This document shows positions 51,185 to 61,214 of a stretch of 64,000 nt of DNA, piece after piece. This stretch comes from Synaphobranchus kaupii. Taxonomy: Eukaryota; Chordata; Actinopteri; Anguilliformes; Synaphobranchidae. The notes under the pieces were generated by a model that saw only the letters and a program-made list of their open reading frames with translations, was not told the DNA's origin and searched no databases. A program made the translations under genes and the position numbers. The stretch spans positions 11,249,909 through 11,313,908 of the forward strand of contig CM056380.1 of assembly GCA_029718625.1 (NCBI GenBank), in the 5' to 3' direction. How positions within the stretch are numbered: position 1 is the stretch's first letter; each line of letters starts with the position of its first letter.

Positions 51185-52880
51185 TTAAGTAGGAGTGGGG
51201 CGCAAAATATGTTTCTTGACTAGTCCTTTAAACTTTGTCTTGTTAACAGCAGATGATACATTTACAGGAAAGGAATTCCATAAAGCATTTGATCTATACA
51301 TGACAGTACGTTCTCTAAGATTTGTATTGTGGGCCGGAAGCATTAAATGCCCAGCTGTGGCCCCTCTTGTATTGTAACCATGCTCAGCAGTCAGTTGTAA
51401 CTTCTGAGCCAAACTGTATGGCAGACTGGTGCTCAGAATACCTCTTAAAAACATTGCAAGATGTAATGACACTTTTTGTTTTACTGTTAGCCAGTTGAGG
51501 CGCTCGTGCATGTATTTGATGTTTGTTCTGTAAGAACAGCCAAGAACCAGGTGAGCTGCTTTGTTCTGAGCAACCTGTAGCTTTTTCTTGTTTGATTTTG
51601 ATGCTGAAAACCATATAACAGAACAATATTCTAAATGTGTCAAAACCAGCGAATGAGTGACAGATTTGATAATTGATGGCGTGACAAATCTTGAGCACTT
51701 TCTGGTCATGCAGATTCCTTTTCCTATTTTAGTAATCATATTATTTATGTGACTGGACCAGGATAGTGAACTGTCAATGGTTAGACCCAGTAGTTTGATC
51801 TCATTTACTTGTTCAACGTTTATCTTTTTCATAGACATATTTAGTTGAGGATTATTAGCCAATTTATATTGAGTTCCAAGCACAATTGATTTTGTCTTAG
51901 AGATATTTAGGACCAACTTATTGCTTTCAACCCAATTGTTTTTCTTTTAATGCACGCTTTAAGGTTTTAGCTACAGATTGCTCAGACTTGGCAGCACAGT
52001 ACAAGGTGGTATCATCCGCATACATAACTGTTTCCACATTTTTAACACACAAGGGCAGGTCGTTGGTGAAGATTGAATAGAGTAGCGGCCCGAGGCAGCT
52101 TCCCTGTGGGACCCCACAGTCTGTCGCGATCCAGTTTGAATGACTACCATTAAAGAAAACACATTGCTTCCTGTCAGTGAGATAATGTCTGAACCATGAG
52201 GTTGTAATGGGAGAGAAACCATAACACTGCAACTTATCAATGAGCAAGCTATGATCAATAATATCAAATGCTGCACTGAAATCTAGCAGGACAGCTCCCA
52301 CCAATGTCTTTCCATCCATGCTTGTCAGCCAGTCATCAGTCATTTGAGCAAGTGCAGTGCTTGTCGAATGACCTTCTCTATATGCGTGCTGACAGCTTGT
52401 CAATAGGTTGTTTGAGGAGAGGTAGTCCATCACTTGCTTAAATACAATTTTTTCAATGACCTTACTTAATAGTGGTAAAATGCTAATTGGTCTACTATTG
52501 GGACCGTTAAAAGCTTTATTTCTATCTTTTGGAAGAGGAATAATTTTGGCTTCCTTCCATATGCTTGGGTGGACCCCATAGTTCAGACATTGATTGAAAA
52601 TATGGCATATCGGAGTAGTGACAGACTCAACCACCAACTTGATCAGTTTACTGTCTAAATTATCCATGCCAGGAGAGGCAGAGTCAGCTTGTGCCATGAG
52701 TACATCGCTAACTGTTTTCCTATCGATTGGACTGAACTGAAAAAGGCAATTCTTGTCCCTCATGATCTGGTTTCTGATCAGTTTACATGATAAAGAATTG
52801 TCATTATTTAAAAAGCCATTTCTTAGTTTGTCCACTTTGCCTTTGAAAAATGTGTTGAAGTGGTTGGCAATATTGAGTGG
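51185..52880 (-). pseudogene. LINE ORF2 fragment: reverse transcriptase and C-terminal domain
   Basis: Starts with NIANHFNTFFKGKVDKLRNG, the usual linker before RT. RT motifs follow in order: KIIPLPKD, SRPISILPLLSKVIEKI, LLDFSAAFDIIDH (motif A), GVPQGSCLGPLLYSIFTNDL (motif B), and MYADD (catalytic, plus-strand 52011-52022). A one-base indel in an A-rich run at about 51938-51948 shifts the frame. The next frame holds WVESNKLVLNISKTK, EIKLLGLTIDSSLSWSSHI and the C-terminal region to LVKKHIL. All catalytic residues are present, so only the frameshift and the missing endonuclease disable it. Confidence 0.85.
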
Positions 52881-52885
52881 CTTTG

Positions 52886-53677
52886 TTAAATATCCATTTC
52901 AGGATCTCCTTCCTCAGACTCACTTGGCTCTGTCACATTTGTTGGTGGTGAAGGCTGTTTTGCCACATACTTGTTATAGGTTTCCTCTATGACTCTGATT
53001 GACTCTTCGGTGGCTGGACTGCATTTTGGGCTGTGTTCACTGTCATGTGTTGGCTTTCCATGCTATTGTAAGTTTATCTGTCCATTGTAGAAAACCTTAA
53101 CCCAGTGTGTGCCCATCTTCACAGACCGAGGTATGTGCTTGGGAGGCATGGCTTCTATGTAGACCATCCGGTCTCCATTAGAACAGTTTGTCAGCTGGTT
53201 GTTGTATCGGATCATGCGTTTCATAACATTGCCCACAATCTTGCACCCTCTCTGACCCAAAAACTCAGTCACAACACTATCATCAGCAGATTCAGGTAGC
53301 TCTTTGATGGTAATCTGAACTGCATTTTGATTGGCCATTCGTGATTTGAGACTGAAAGGATTGTCTTCTTTAAAGTGAATGTGCCTTCCACGAACAGAGA
53401 TTCCTCTCATAAGGAGTTTAGCTCTTGCTTCTCTGTCACGCAGGTAGATTCGCCAGAGTGCTCCAACTCTTTGCACTGACCTGAGAGGATTAGGGTGGAC
53501 CTCCTGTATGAGGCAGTGGTAGATCTCTTCTTCTCTCACTGGGTTCTTGATGGACTCATCTCTTGATAGGATTTCCCTCTCCATAATGAAGATGGGAAGG
53601 ATTGTTTCCTTTGTCAAGTTGCGCCCAGCCACCCCACTCCATGTCTCCTTTTCTTTGGCTGGACACAACTCAGCCAT
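52886..53677 (-). pseudogene. LINE ORF1 (Gag-like nucleic-acid-binding protein), broken
   Basis: The first 204 codons are open and include an RRM-like region and the closing phrase HWVKVFYNGQ, which in Gag-like ORF1 proteins normally leads straight into CCHC zinc knuckles. Here it is followed by INLQ and a TAG stop (near 53063). The same frame then continues through KYVAKQPSPPTNVTEPSESE to a TAA at 52886. The zinc knuckles are therefore deleted and the tail is cut off by one stop. Confidence 0.75.
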
Positions 53678-53700
53678 GTTGCCTTGTTTGTGTCACAGTT

Positions 53701-55408
53701 CATAAAAAAGTCACTTCAGATAAATCAATAGTCCAAAAATATGCACTGAATGTTGTTTAAACTAGCATATAAAGAGTGTTCCTTCTCAAAAAGACAATGG
53801 ATGGCTAATTTTGAAGAGGATTTTTGCTGGATTGAGGTGTCTTTTTCTCCTGCTTGCTCCATGGCAGCCTTTGTGCTTGAATAAAGAGTGTGTCACACTG
53901 TGGTCTTACAAAAAACAAATCTCTGCTTGCTGGTGTGTGGATTATGAATACCATTTTTCGCCATTAAAAATCACTGTGTTGATGTCGGTTGTTATAGAGG
54001 ACTTGTTTTTTTCTCCGAAAATATTCCTCAGTAAAAAATATCTCCATGCTTGTTGATGAGACTGCGTTGAATTTACTAGTTGACTAGTGTGAAACGGGAC
54101 GAGGGAGCTTATACACGTTCTAGTTTGGTGAATTAAAACATGTTAGCCTATTATAGCTTGTCTCGCCGCCCGCCGCCTAGGCAATAAGTTGTAATATGAC
54201 AATGAGAGATTGTGTCAGTTCTTCAAACTATTACTTATCATGTAGGCTACTTGAATGAACGTCAAAACAAAATCATCACTTTTTATGAATTAATACTTTA
54301 ATACTAATACGCAATACAAGGTATGGCGAGCGCCTTACCAAAACGACACCTATGATACCTATCGGCAAGAAAAAGGAGAAAAAATGCAAAAATAACCCAA
54401 GTTTTATTGTGTGGATGTGTGAAGTTTGTATGGTTACATGAGGTCAGAACGTACAGAAGTTAATGTTTTTAAGGGCTGTGTGTCTGTGTTCATTGTGGTT
54501 ATTATAGGTATGGGCAGGGCTCGAATTGTCACTCACCGCGGGGGAGCGCCGCGCCCCTTTGTTAAAAGAAATTGGGAAAACCGTCCCCCTTGTTGAGATA
54601 CATAATTCTGCAAAATTTTCTCGCTCCTGAGCTCGATCCAACAGAGGACATGAGGAAGAGATGCGAGAAAGAATCGAGGCAACGTGAATTAAGCAAATGG
54701 AACGTCCTTGATCAGTCAAGCATCAGCTTAAGCAATGCTAATTACTAATTACGTGTTGCTAAATCACCTGTTATTGCCCTTTTAACATATTGTTCTTGTC
54801 TCAGAGCTTGTTTTTGCACTGAAAATGGGATGTAGCCGACTGTTTTATCAGACGCTGTATTTCAGGCATGAAATATGTACGGTAAATGATACAAAATATC
54901 GGATTCTCGAACATGAATTGCATCAGTGAAAGACAGCAAATGCACATAAATAGATATAAATTACATTATTCTTTCTCAGTCATACAAGGGTGAGGAAAAA
55001 CGTTTTGAACGCAAGGCAGATTGTTAAGCTGTTGCAGTTGAAAACGTGCCACAATTGTTTTTTTGTTATGTACTATTTTTGAGTTATTTGCCGGATGCAT
55101 TCAACTGTATGAACATCTAGGCTCAAGGTGACATATTGCATTGGCTACATACGGCAAAATTAAATCAGTTTTTGAAAGGACCCAGATTAACGTTAAGCAT
55201 CGAAGGTTGCGTTTCCTATGCAGTAACAAACAAACTGAACGATATGGGAAACAAAACCATCAGAAATGTATGCTTATGCGCTTAACTATAATGTTTTTTA
55301 GCCTATTTGTTCATGAATAAACATGGCTTTTGTTCGTCCTAAAGAATGAGTGTTCTTATGTAGCGCTTTATCATAAATGAAAAGGAACGGTAAGATTGGA
55401 TTTGTGTA
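53701..55408. other. AT-rich stretch, partly possible LINE 5' UTR
   Basis: No open frame of note. The first few hundred bases may belong to the LINE 5' end. The rest is unassigned. Confidence 0.35.
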
Positions 55409-55700
55409 GGGGTGTCTGCGCAAAAGTCTTAGGCACCCTAGATTTTTTATAGATTTTTTTTTATTGGATGTTTAGTTTTTGTCTTATGCATTAGTGTGTC
55501 AGCAGAAAAAAGCTAATTTTAGATTTCCAAACATTTTACAAAAAATTTATTGAACTATCTTCAGTGAAAAGAAGAATAACGAGTTCTGCAAGAGCTGAAC
55601 TGTGGCTAGTTCTCTAAGATGCTTGGAACAACCTACCAGCTGATTTTCTTATAAAACTGCACGAGAATTTATGCAGGTTTAAAGGCAAAGGGTGGTCACC
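55409..55700 (+). mobile_element. Probable one-ended Tc1-like remnant
   Basis: GCGCAAAAGTCTTAGGCACC resembles, from memory, a terminal repeat found on Tc1 elements of fish. The following AT-rich sequence includes CTGATTTTCTTATAAAACTG. No second end was found. Confidence 0.4.
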
Positions 55701-55786
55701 AAATATTGATTTGATTTAGTTTTTTAATGTTTACTGCTCTTTATAATCAAGTCATTATTTTTGAAAGCATCTTCACTTTTCAGTAC

Positions 55787-56575
55787 ATATGGATATGGAT
55801 AAAAGTACCTGGTTATTCTTGCTCATGAGAAGGCCAGTACATCGACTCTTCATATGGATGAAAGTACCTGGTTATTCTTGCTCATGAGAAGGCCAGTACA
55901 TCGGCACTTCATATGGATGAAAGTACCTGGTTATTCTTGCTGATGAGAAGGCCAGTACATCGGCTCTTCATATGGATGAAAGTACCTGGTTGTTCTTGCT
56001 CATGAGAAGGCCAGTACATCGACTCTTCATATGGATGAAAGTACCTGGTTGTTCTTGCTCATGAGAAGGCCAGTACATCGACTCTTCATATGGATGAAAG
56101 TACCTGGTTATTCTTGCTCATGAGAAGGCCAGTACATCGGCTCTTCATATGGATGAAAGTACCTGGTTATTCTTGCTCATGAGAAGGCCAGTACATCGGC
56201 TCTTCATATGGATGAAAGTACCTGGTTATTCTTGCTCATGAGAAAGCCAGTACATCGGCTCTTCATATGCATGAAAGTACCTGGTTATTCTTGCTCATGA
56301 GAAGGCCAGTACATCGGCTCTTCATATGGATGAAAGTACCTGGTTGTTCTTGCTCATGAGAAGGCCAGTACATCGACTCTTCATATGGATGAAAGTACCT
56401 GGTTATTCTTGCTCATGAGAAGGCCAGTACATCGACTCTTCATATGGATGAAAGTACCTGGTTGTTCTTGCTCATGAGAAGGCCAGTACATCGACTCTTC
56501 ATATGGATGAAAGTACCTGGTTGTTCTTGCTCATGAGAAGGCCAGTACATCGGCTCTTCATATGGGTGAAAGTAC
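55787..56575. repeat. 59-bp minisatellite, about 13 copies
   Basis: Unit carries CATATGGATGAAAGTACCTG, GTTATTCTTGCTCATGAGAA and GGCCAGTACATCGGCTCTT. Variants: GTTGTT for GTTATT, and TCGACT for TCGGCT. The two often occur together, so copies fall into sub-classes. Confidence 0.95.
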
Positions 56576-56764
56576 ATGTTTTTTGCGGAATTTCCTTGTT
56601 CAACTTTGTGAAATCCCTGAAGTCCAGATGTGGCTCATGTTGCAGTCTATAGGCATGTCATGTGGTAGAGCCAAGTAGTGAACTACAGCGGGTTTAAAAT
56701 GTAATAAAATGATCTTATCCACTTGTGTAATGATTAGCCTACACTCTCAGTAATAGAGGTACAG

Positions 56765-57075
56765 TGGAGGTATGTTTTTATGCCTCCACGCCGGCGACAG
56801 CTATGGCCGGAGGCATTATGTTTTCGGGTTGTTCGTACGTACGTCTGTCCCATTCTCGTGAACGCCATATCTCAGGAATGCCTTGAGGGGAATTCTTCAC
56901 ATTTGGCCTAAACGTCCACTTTGACTCAAGGATGAACTGATTAGATTTTGGTGGTCAAAGGTGAAGGTCACTGTGACCTCACAAAAGACGTTTGTGGCCA
57001 TAACTCAAGAATTCCTATGCTAATTATGACAACATTTCACACAAATGTCTACTTGGACTCAAATACACGTCATAC
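56765..57075. mobile_element. Non-coding interspersed repeat common in fish
   Basis: GCCTCCACGCCGGCGACAGC, GGCCGGAGGCATTATG, then CAAAGGTGAAGGTCACTGTG and GGCCATAACTCAAGAATTCC match from memory a dispersed fish repeat that I cannot assign to a superfamily with certainty. No target duplication or open frame is visible. Confidence 0.6.
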
Positions 57076-57481
57076 CTTTTAAATTAAATTCCTTCAAAGC
57101 CTTCACTACATATATTTTATGAGTCTGGACTGACATGGATTTAAACTGCAATTTTACCGCAAAGCAGTTATTTCTAGTTGTTCTTTAAGGTACAAATTTC
57201 CACAATGTGTCAAGAAAGTACAATATTGTTCTATTTGGGTACAAAGAAGTCAGAAAGGTACAAATGAATAATGTATTGCTTGCTAGCGGTGTGCCCCACC
57301 AACATCTCTTGATGCCCCCCCAATCAGAGCAGTCTAGAAACAGCCCTGCTATCAATAATAAATAAGGAAATTAATTAAACAAAATTTCAGAGGACAACAA
57401 CAAAAAAGTTTTCAGAGCTTTAACAACAACATGAGCTTTAACTGGCTGCTCATCAAGATATTCTGGGGGGAAGCCGAGTGG
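57076..57481. other. AT-rich spacer
   Basis: Nothing recognised. Confidence 0.4.
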
Positions 57482-57739
57482 AGCGGGCTACAGAGCGTTG
57501 TGTAACGCTATGAGTTGAAACAGTGGCTATAATAACGTGCAGGGCTACAGAGCGTTGTGTAACGCTATGAGTTGAAACAGTGGCTATAATAACGTGCAGG
57601 GCTACAGAGCGTTGTGTAACGCTATGAGTTGAAACAGTGGCTATAATAACGTGCAGGGCTACAGAGCGTTGTGTAACGCTATGAGTTGAAACAGTGGCTA
57701 TAATAACGTGCAGGGCTACAGAGCGTTGTGTAACGCTAT
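57482..57739. repeat. 56-bp minisatellite, left part (about 4.6 copies)
   Basis: Unit carries GGCTACAGAGCGTTGTGTAA, CGCTATGAGTTGAAACAGTG and GCTATAATAACGTGCA. AGCGTT-GTGT-AACGCT inside each unit is a short inverted repeat. The array is split by a Harbinger insertion and resumes at 59721. It is unrelated in sequence to the other 56-bp array at 30941. Confidence 0.95.
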
Positions 57740-59720
57740 GGGCCCTATCTTGGCGATCTTGGCGCTTAGTCTAAGCGCATGGCGCTAAGTCCATTTAGGG
57801 CGTGTCCAAGTCCACTTTTGTTATTTTAACGGCGTGTTTTTTTGGCGCTACGCACGGCGCATGGCGCAACTGGGCTGAACCTAGTCGCTTCATTAATTAT
57901 ATGGGCGTGACATTCAATAAACCAATCAAAATGTCATATCCCATTCCCTTTAAAAGCCTGCTTTTCCAGCTTGGCGGATTGCTTATGATGGCGAAACAGA
58001 CATGCTCGTGCGTGTTTAGTGTGATCAAGGAATAGGCTAAATGGAGTATGATCAATATTATTCGGACTAACCATTAGCCTATGAGTTCCCGGTAATTCCA
58101 GACAGGGCTGTTATTTTACAAAATATGTGCGGTTAAATTTCGTTAAAAGGACCTGCAACAGCTGAGAATAAGCTATCAATGGCTTCAGTCTCACCTTAGA
58201 AAACGCCAAATTAGCCTGCTTGTTCAGCGAATTTCGTTTGATTATGCAATGAAAGTGTCAAACATCAATTCCAAGAGGCTGTTCTCATGGAGTTCTCGAA
58301 GTTCAAGCTTCATCCAAAGTTCATTAGGCTACCTGCATAGTAGGCTAATATTGATTAATAACATACATACCGTTATTTTGCCTTAATGATGACACTAAAT
58401 AGCCTACAATAAAGCTGTCAGGTTCGCAACCCATAAGTTCACGCATATTTCCCCTTGTTTAATAATGTCCTGTTTATGGAAATGTGACCAACCTGTTTTA
58501 CTCGTAGCGTAATCCTTTAAAACAATCCACTTTCCCAGGAAGACCGTGAAACGTGCGACTTACAGAGAACATGCAGCTCGCGTGCAGAGAATGGCATTAA
58601 AATTAATTGTGAATTAATTGTGTAACATGCTGCAAATTTGTTTTAGTTTCTAATTAGACGCTTAGTTCTCTTTAAAATCGTTTTGTTCAGTTAAGGAATA
58701 ACGGGTGAAATCAGCTGGGTTTTAAACGGTGAGAGTATGGAAACCTGGTCACTGTAATTTAAAAAAAAATATGAAGGACGAAGAATAGCTAAGGTTACAA
58801 TTTAGTTAACATGGTGACATCTCCGTTTTTTAACCATAGGCTATCGAAAAAAACCTTATGCACAGCGAATTCGCTGTAGCCTAGGCTATTTGAAAAACAA
58901 TAAATGCAATATTCACTGGACAAGGTTTTGAACTTTTTTCAGTCGCAAACCATTCTATTTACTTACAGGCTGTATTCATAGATAAACAGAGCTGTATTGT
59001 AATGACATCTGAAGCGCATTTTCAGAACTTAAATGTCCGTCTATTGCCGTGCGCGAGTTTTCCATTGAATGACAATTCACGCATTAGGTGCAAAGACAAT
59101 TCGCGCATTAGGCTTGATAGCTATAGGTGTTATCAGCTCCTTTTTAATGGATAGCCATTGTCCCGTACCATCGCACATCGCCTGGATGTTGATGGAGTGG
59201 GCTGAGAGCAATGTAATGTGGCATTGTTTCCCTTCGCTGAGGGAAAGGTATGTGGACCTATGGAACCTTTTATTATTATGCATTTTTGATATAGCCTACA
59301 CAATAATAATATTTCACATTGTGATCTAGATATTTTAGTCATGCCTGTGCACGCCCCTGTGTGTAACAGACAAGAGGGTATGCGCGTTGTGCACACGCCT
59401 ATGTAGACGCACTTATATGCGCCGTTAAAATAGCATGTAAACAACTGCGACATGACTTTAGACCAGGTTTGTGGTGGTTCTAGCGCAAGCGCTTTCTGCT
59501 GGCTCAAGATAGCAATACGCCAAAAAGAATCCTGGCCACTCCTCATCTTAAGACCAACACGCCCAGTTCACTAATGATGGCGCAAGACTAGTTAATGGCG
59601 CAATGCTAGTTTGACGGCGTAAGCGTTAGGTGTTATTATGGACCTAGCGCCGGGTGTAAGATAGCAAAGACACTTGCGTTTGCGTTAGCGCCGCTTTGCG
59701 CCGGGTGTAAGATAGGGCCC
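57740..59720. mobile_element. Non-autonomous Harbinger element inserted in the 56-bp array
   Basis: 1981 bp with ends GGGCCCTATCTT / AAGATAGGGCCC and the 3-bp duplication TAT on each side. The intact unit reads AACGCTATGAG; here AACGCTAT precedes and TATGAG follows. Subterminal sequences rich in GGCGC and TAAGCGC, and a CAATAAACCAATCA phrase near 57917, agree with Harbinger MITEs of fish and frogs (family knowledge). Internal open frames (such as 57802-58035, 59133-59546) have no transposase or Myb-like motif, so the element needs proteins in trans. Confidence 0.88.
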
Positions 59721-60108
59721 TATGAGTTGAAACAGTGGCTATAATAACGTGCAGGGCTACAGAGCGTTGTGTAACGCTATGAGTTGAAACAGTGGCTATA
59801 ATAACGTGCAGGGCTACAGAGCGTTGTTTAACGCTATGAGTTGAAACAGTGGCTATAATAACGTGCAGGGCTACAGAGCGTTGTGTAACGCTATGAGTTG
59901 AAACAGTGGCTATAATAACGTGCAGGGCTACAGAGCGTTGTGTAACGCTATGAGTTGAAACAGTGGCTATAATAACGTGCAGGGCTACAGAGCGTTGTGT
60001 AACGCTATGAGTTGAAACAGTGGCTATAATAACGTGCTGGGCTACAGAGCGTTGTGTAACGCTATGAGTTGAAACAGTAGCTATAATAACGTGCAGGGCT
60101 ACAGTGTA
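59721..60108. repeat. 56-bp minisatellite, right part (about 7 copies)
   Basis: Same unit as 57482-57739. Scattered single changes (GTTTAAC, GTGCTGG, CAGTAGC) lie mostly near the right edge. Confidence 0.95.
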
Positions 60109-60665
60109 TGGAACGCCGTTTGGGACAAAACCTGTATTTCGACGTCCACGCTAAGACGTCAAATTTGTTCGTCTTAAGGCGAGACACTGCAGGTGAATAG
60201 GGAAAAAAAATTTACTCTGAGATATCATCATGAAACTTTACCAGTTGATCACTGCCTCATTAAATATGTGCTAATTTTCATATATTTAAAAACCAAAAAT
60301 AGAAAAATTGGATAAAGCCAGGCTTAAAATCTATTTCATATTTCAAACATATTAGAGACAAAAAAAATTACAGAACAGATTTTGGATACATGCTTTTTTC
60401 ATTTTATAAATGAGAAAATGCTATATACAGGTATAAAACAATGCATTTTTGCCATGTTTTTAAGAACAAAATGTTTAATAATTCAGGAAATTGGCAATAT
60501 ATTAACAAATCCTTCTGTAATAATCTTCAGAATATATTTAAGAATGAACATGGAAAGTTTAGTGTATGTAAGTGATCTAGAAGTTGAGGTTTTTGGTTCA
60601 GAGTATTGAAAAAAACTCATTTTGAGAAAATGGCTTTTAAAAGATATCTATTGTTAAGTTTAATA
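60109..60665. other. AT-rich spacer
   Basis: No gene recognised. Confidence 0.4.
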
Positions 60666-61206
60666 CACTGCCTGGCCAAAAAAAAAGTCGCCGTTGCACC
60701 CGTCATGCATAGTGCCCACTGTACAAGCCTCTGGAGGCAGTGTTATGATCTGGGGTTATTTCAATTGGTCAGGTCTAGGCTCAGCAATGTTATGCAGCAA
60801 TAAATTTAAGTCAGCTGAGTACCTGAATGTACTGAATGACCAGGTTATCCCATCAATAGGCATATTCCAGGATGACAATGCCAAGATTCATCTGGCTCAA
60901 ATTGTGAAAGAGTGGTTCAGGCAGCATGAGGAATCATTTTCACACATGAATTGGCCACCAGAATCCTGACCTTAACCCCATTGAAAGTCTTTGGGATGTG
61001 CTGTAGAAGACTTTACAGAGTGGTTTGACTCTCCCATCGTCAATACAAGATCTCGGCCAAAAATGAATGCAACTCTGGACGGAAATAAATGTTGTGACGT
61101 TGCATAAGGTTGTGGAAACAATGCCACGAGGAATGCGCACCGTAATCAAAGCTAAAGGCGGTCCAACAAAATATAAGAGTGCGACTTTTTTTTTGGCCAG
61201 GCAGTG
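60666..61206 (+). mobile_element. Tc1 deletion derivative (copy 2), TA on the left
   Basis: 541 bp, same family and same internal deletion as the element at 14115. Left end CACTGCCTGGCCAAAA, right end TTTTGGCCAGGCAGTG, TA on both sides. The catalytic half reads [37 protein letters not shown] and LNPIESLWDVL, with a stop in place of the E/K region codon after WDVL. Its last about 100 bp are duplicated at 63355-63461. Confidence 0.92.
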
Positions 61207-61214
61207 TATTTGCT
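61108..61214 (+). repeat. 107-bp direct repeat, left copy
   Basis: From GGTTGTGGAAACAATGCC to GTATTTGCT, covering the end of Tc1 copy 2 plus 8 bp of flank. It matches 63355-63461 with two differences that I see, both at CpG positions (CAA/CGA and GCG/GCA). Confidence 0.9.

Larger units (their letters stand above)
51005..53700 (-). mobile_element. CR1/jockey-superfamily LINE with ORF1 and RT but no endonuclease
   Basis: Minus-strand order: ORF1 (53677-52886), RT and C-terminal region (about 52880-51185), then a 3' UTR reaching about 51005. The 3' end contains CTTCCTGGGGTCC on the plus strand near 51056, with AAGGATCCCCATTA just outside it, a terminal motif seen in fish LINEs. The apurinic endonuclease that should precede RT is missing, and the zinc-knuckle part of ORF1 is missing too. 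The 5' limit is uncertain. Confidence 0.85.

Noticed and set aside
57802..58035. Small secreted-like protein with a hydrophobic start
   Set aside because: It lies inside a non-autonomous Harbinger element's conserved non-coding region; no homology recognised and no context for expression.
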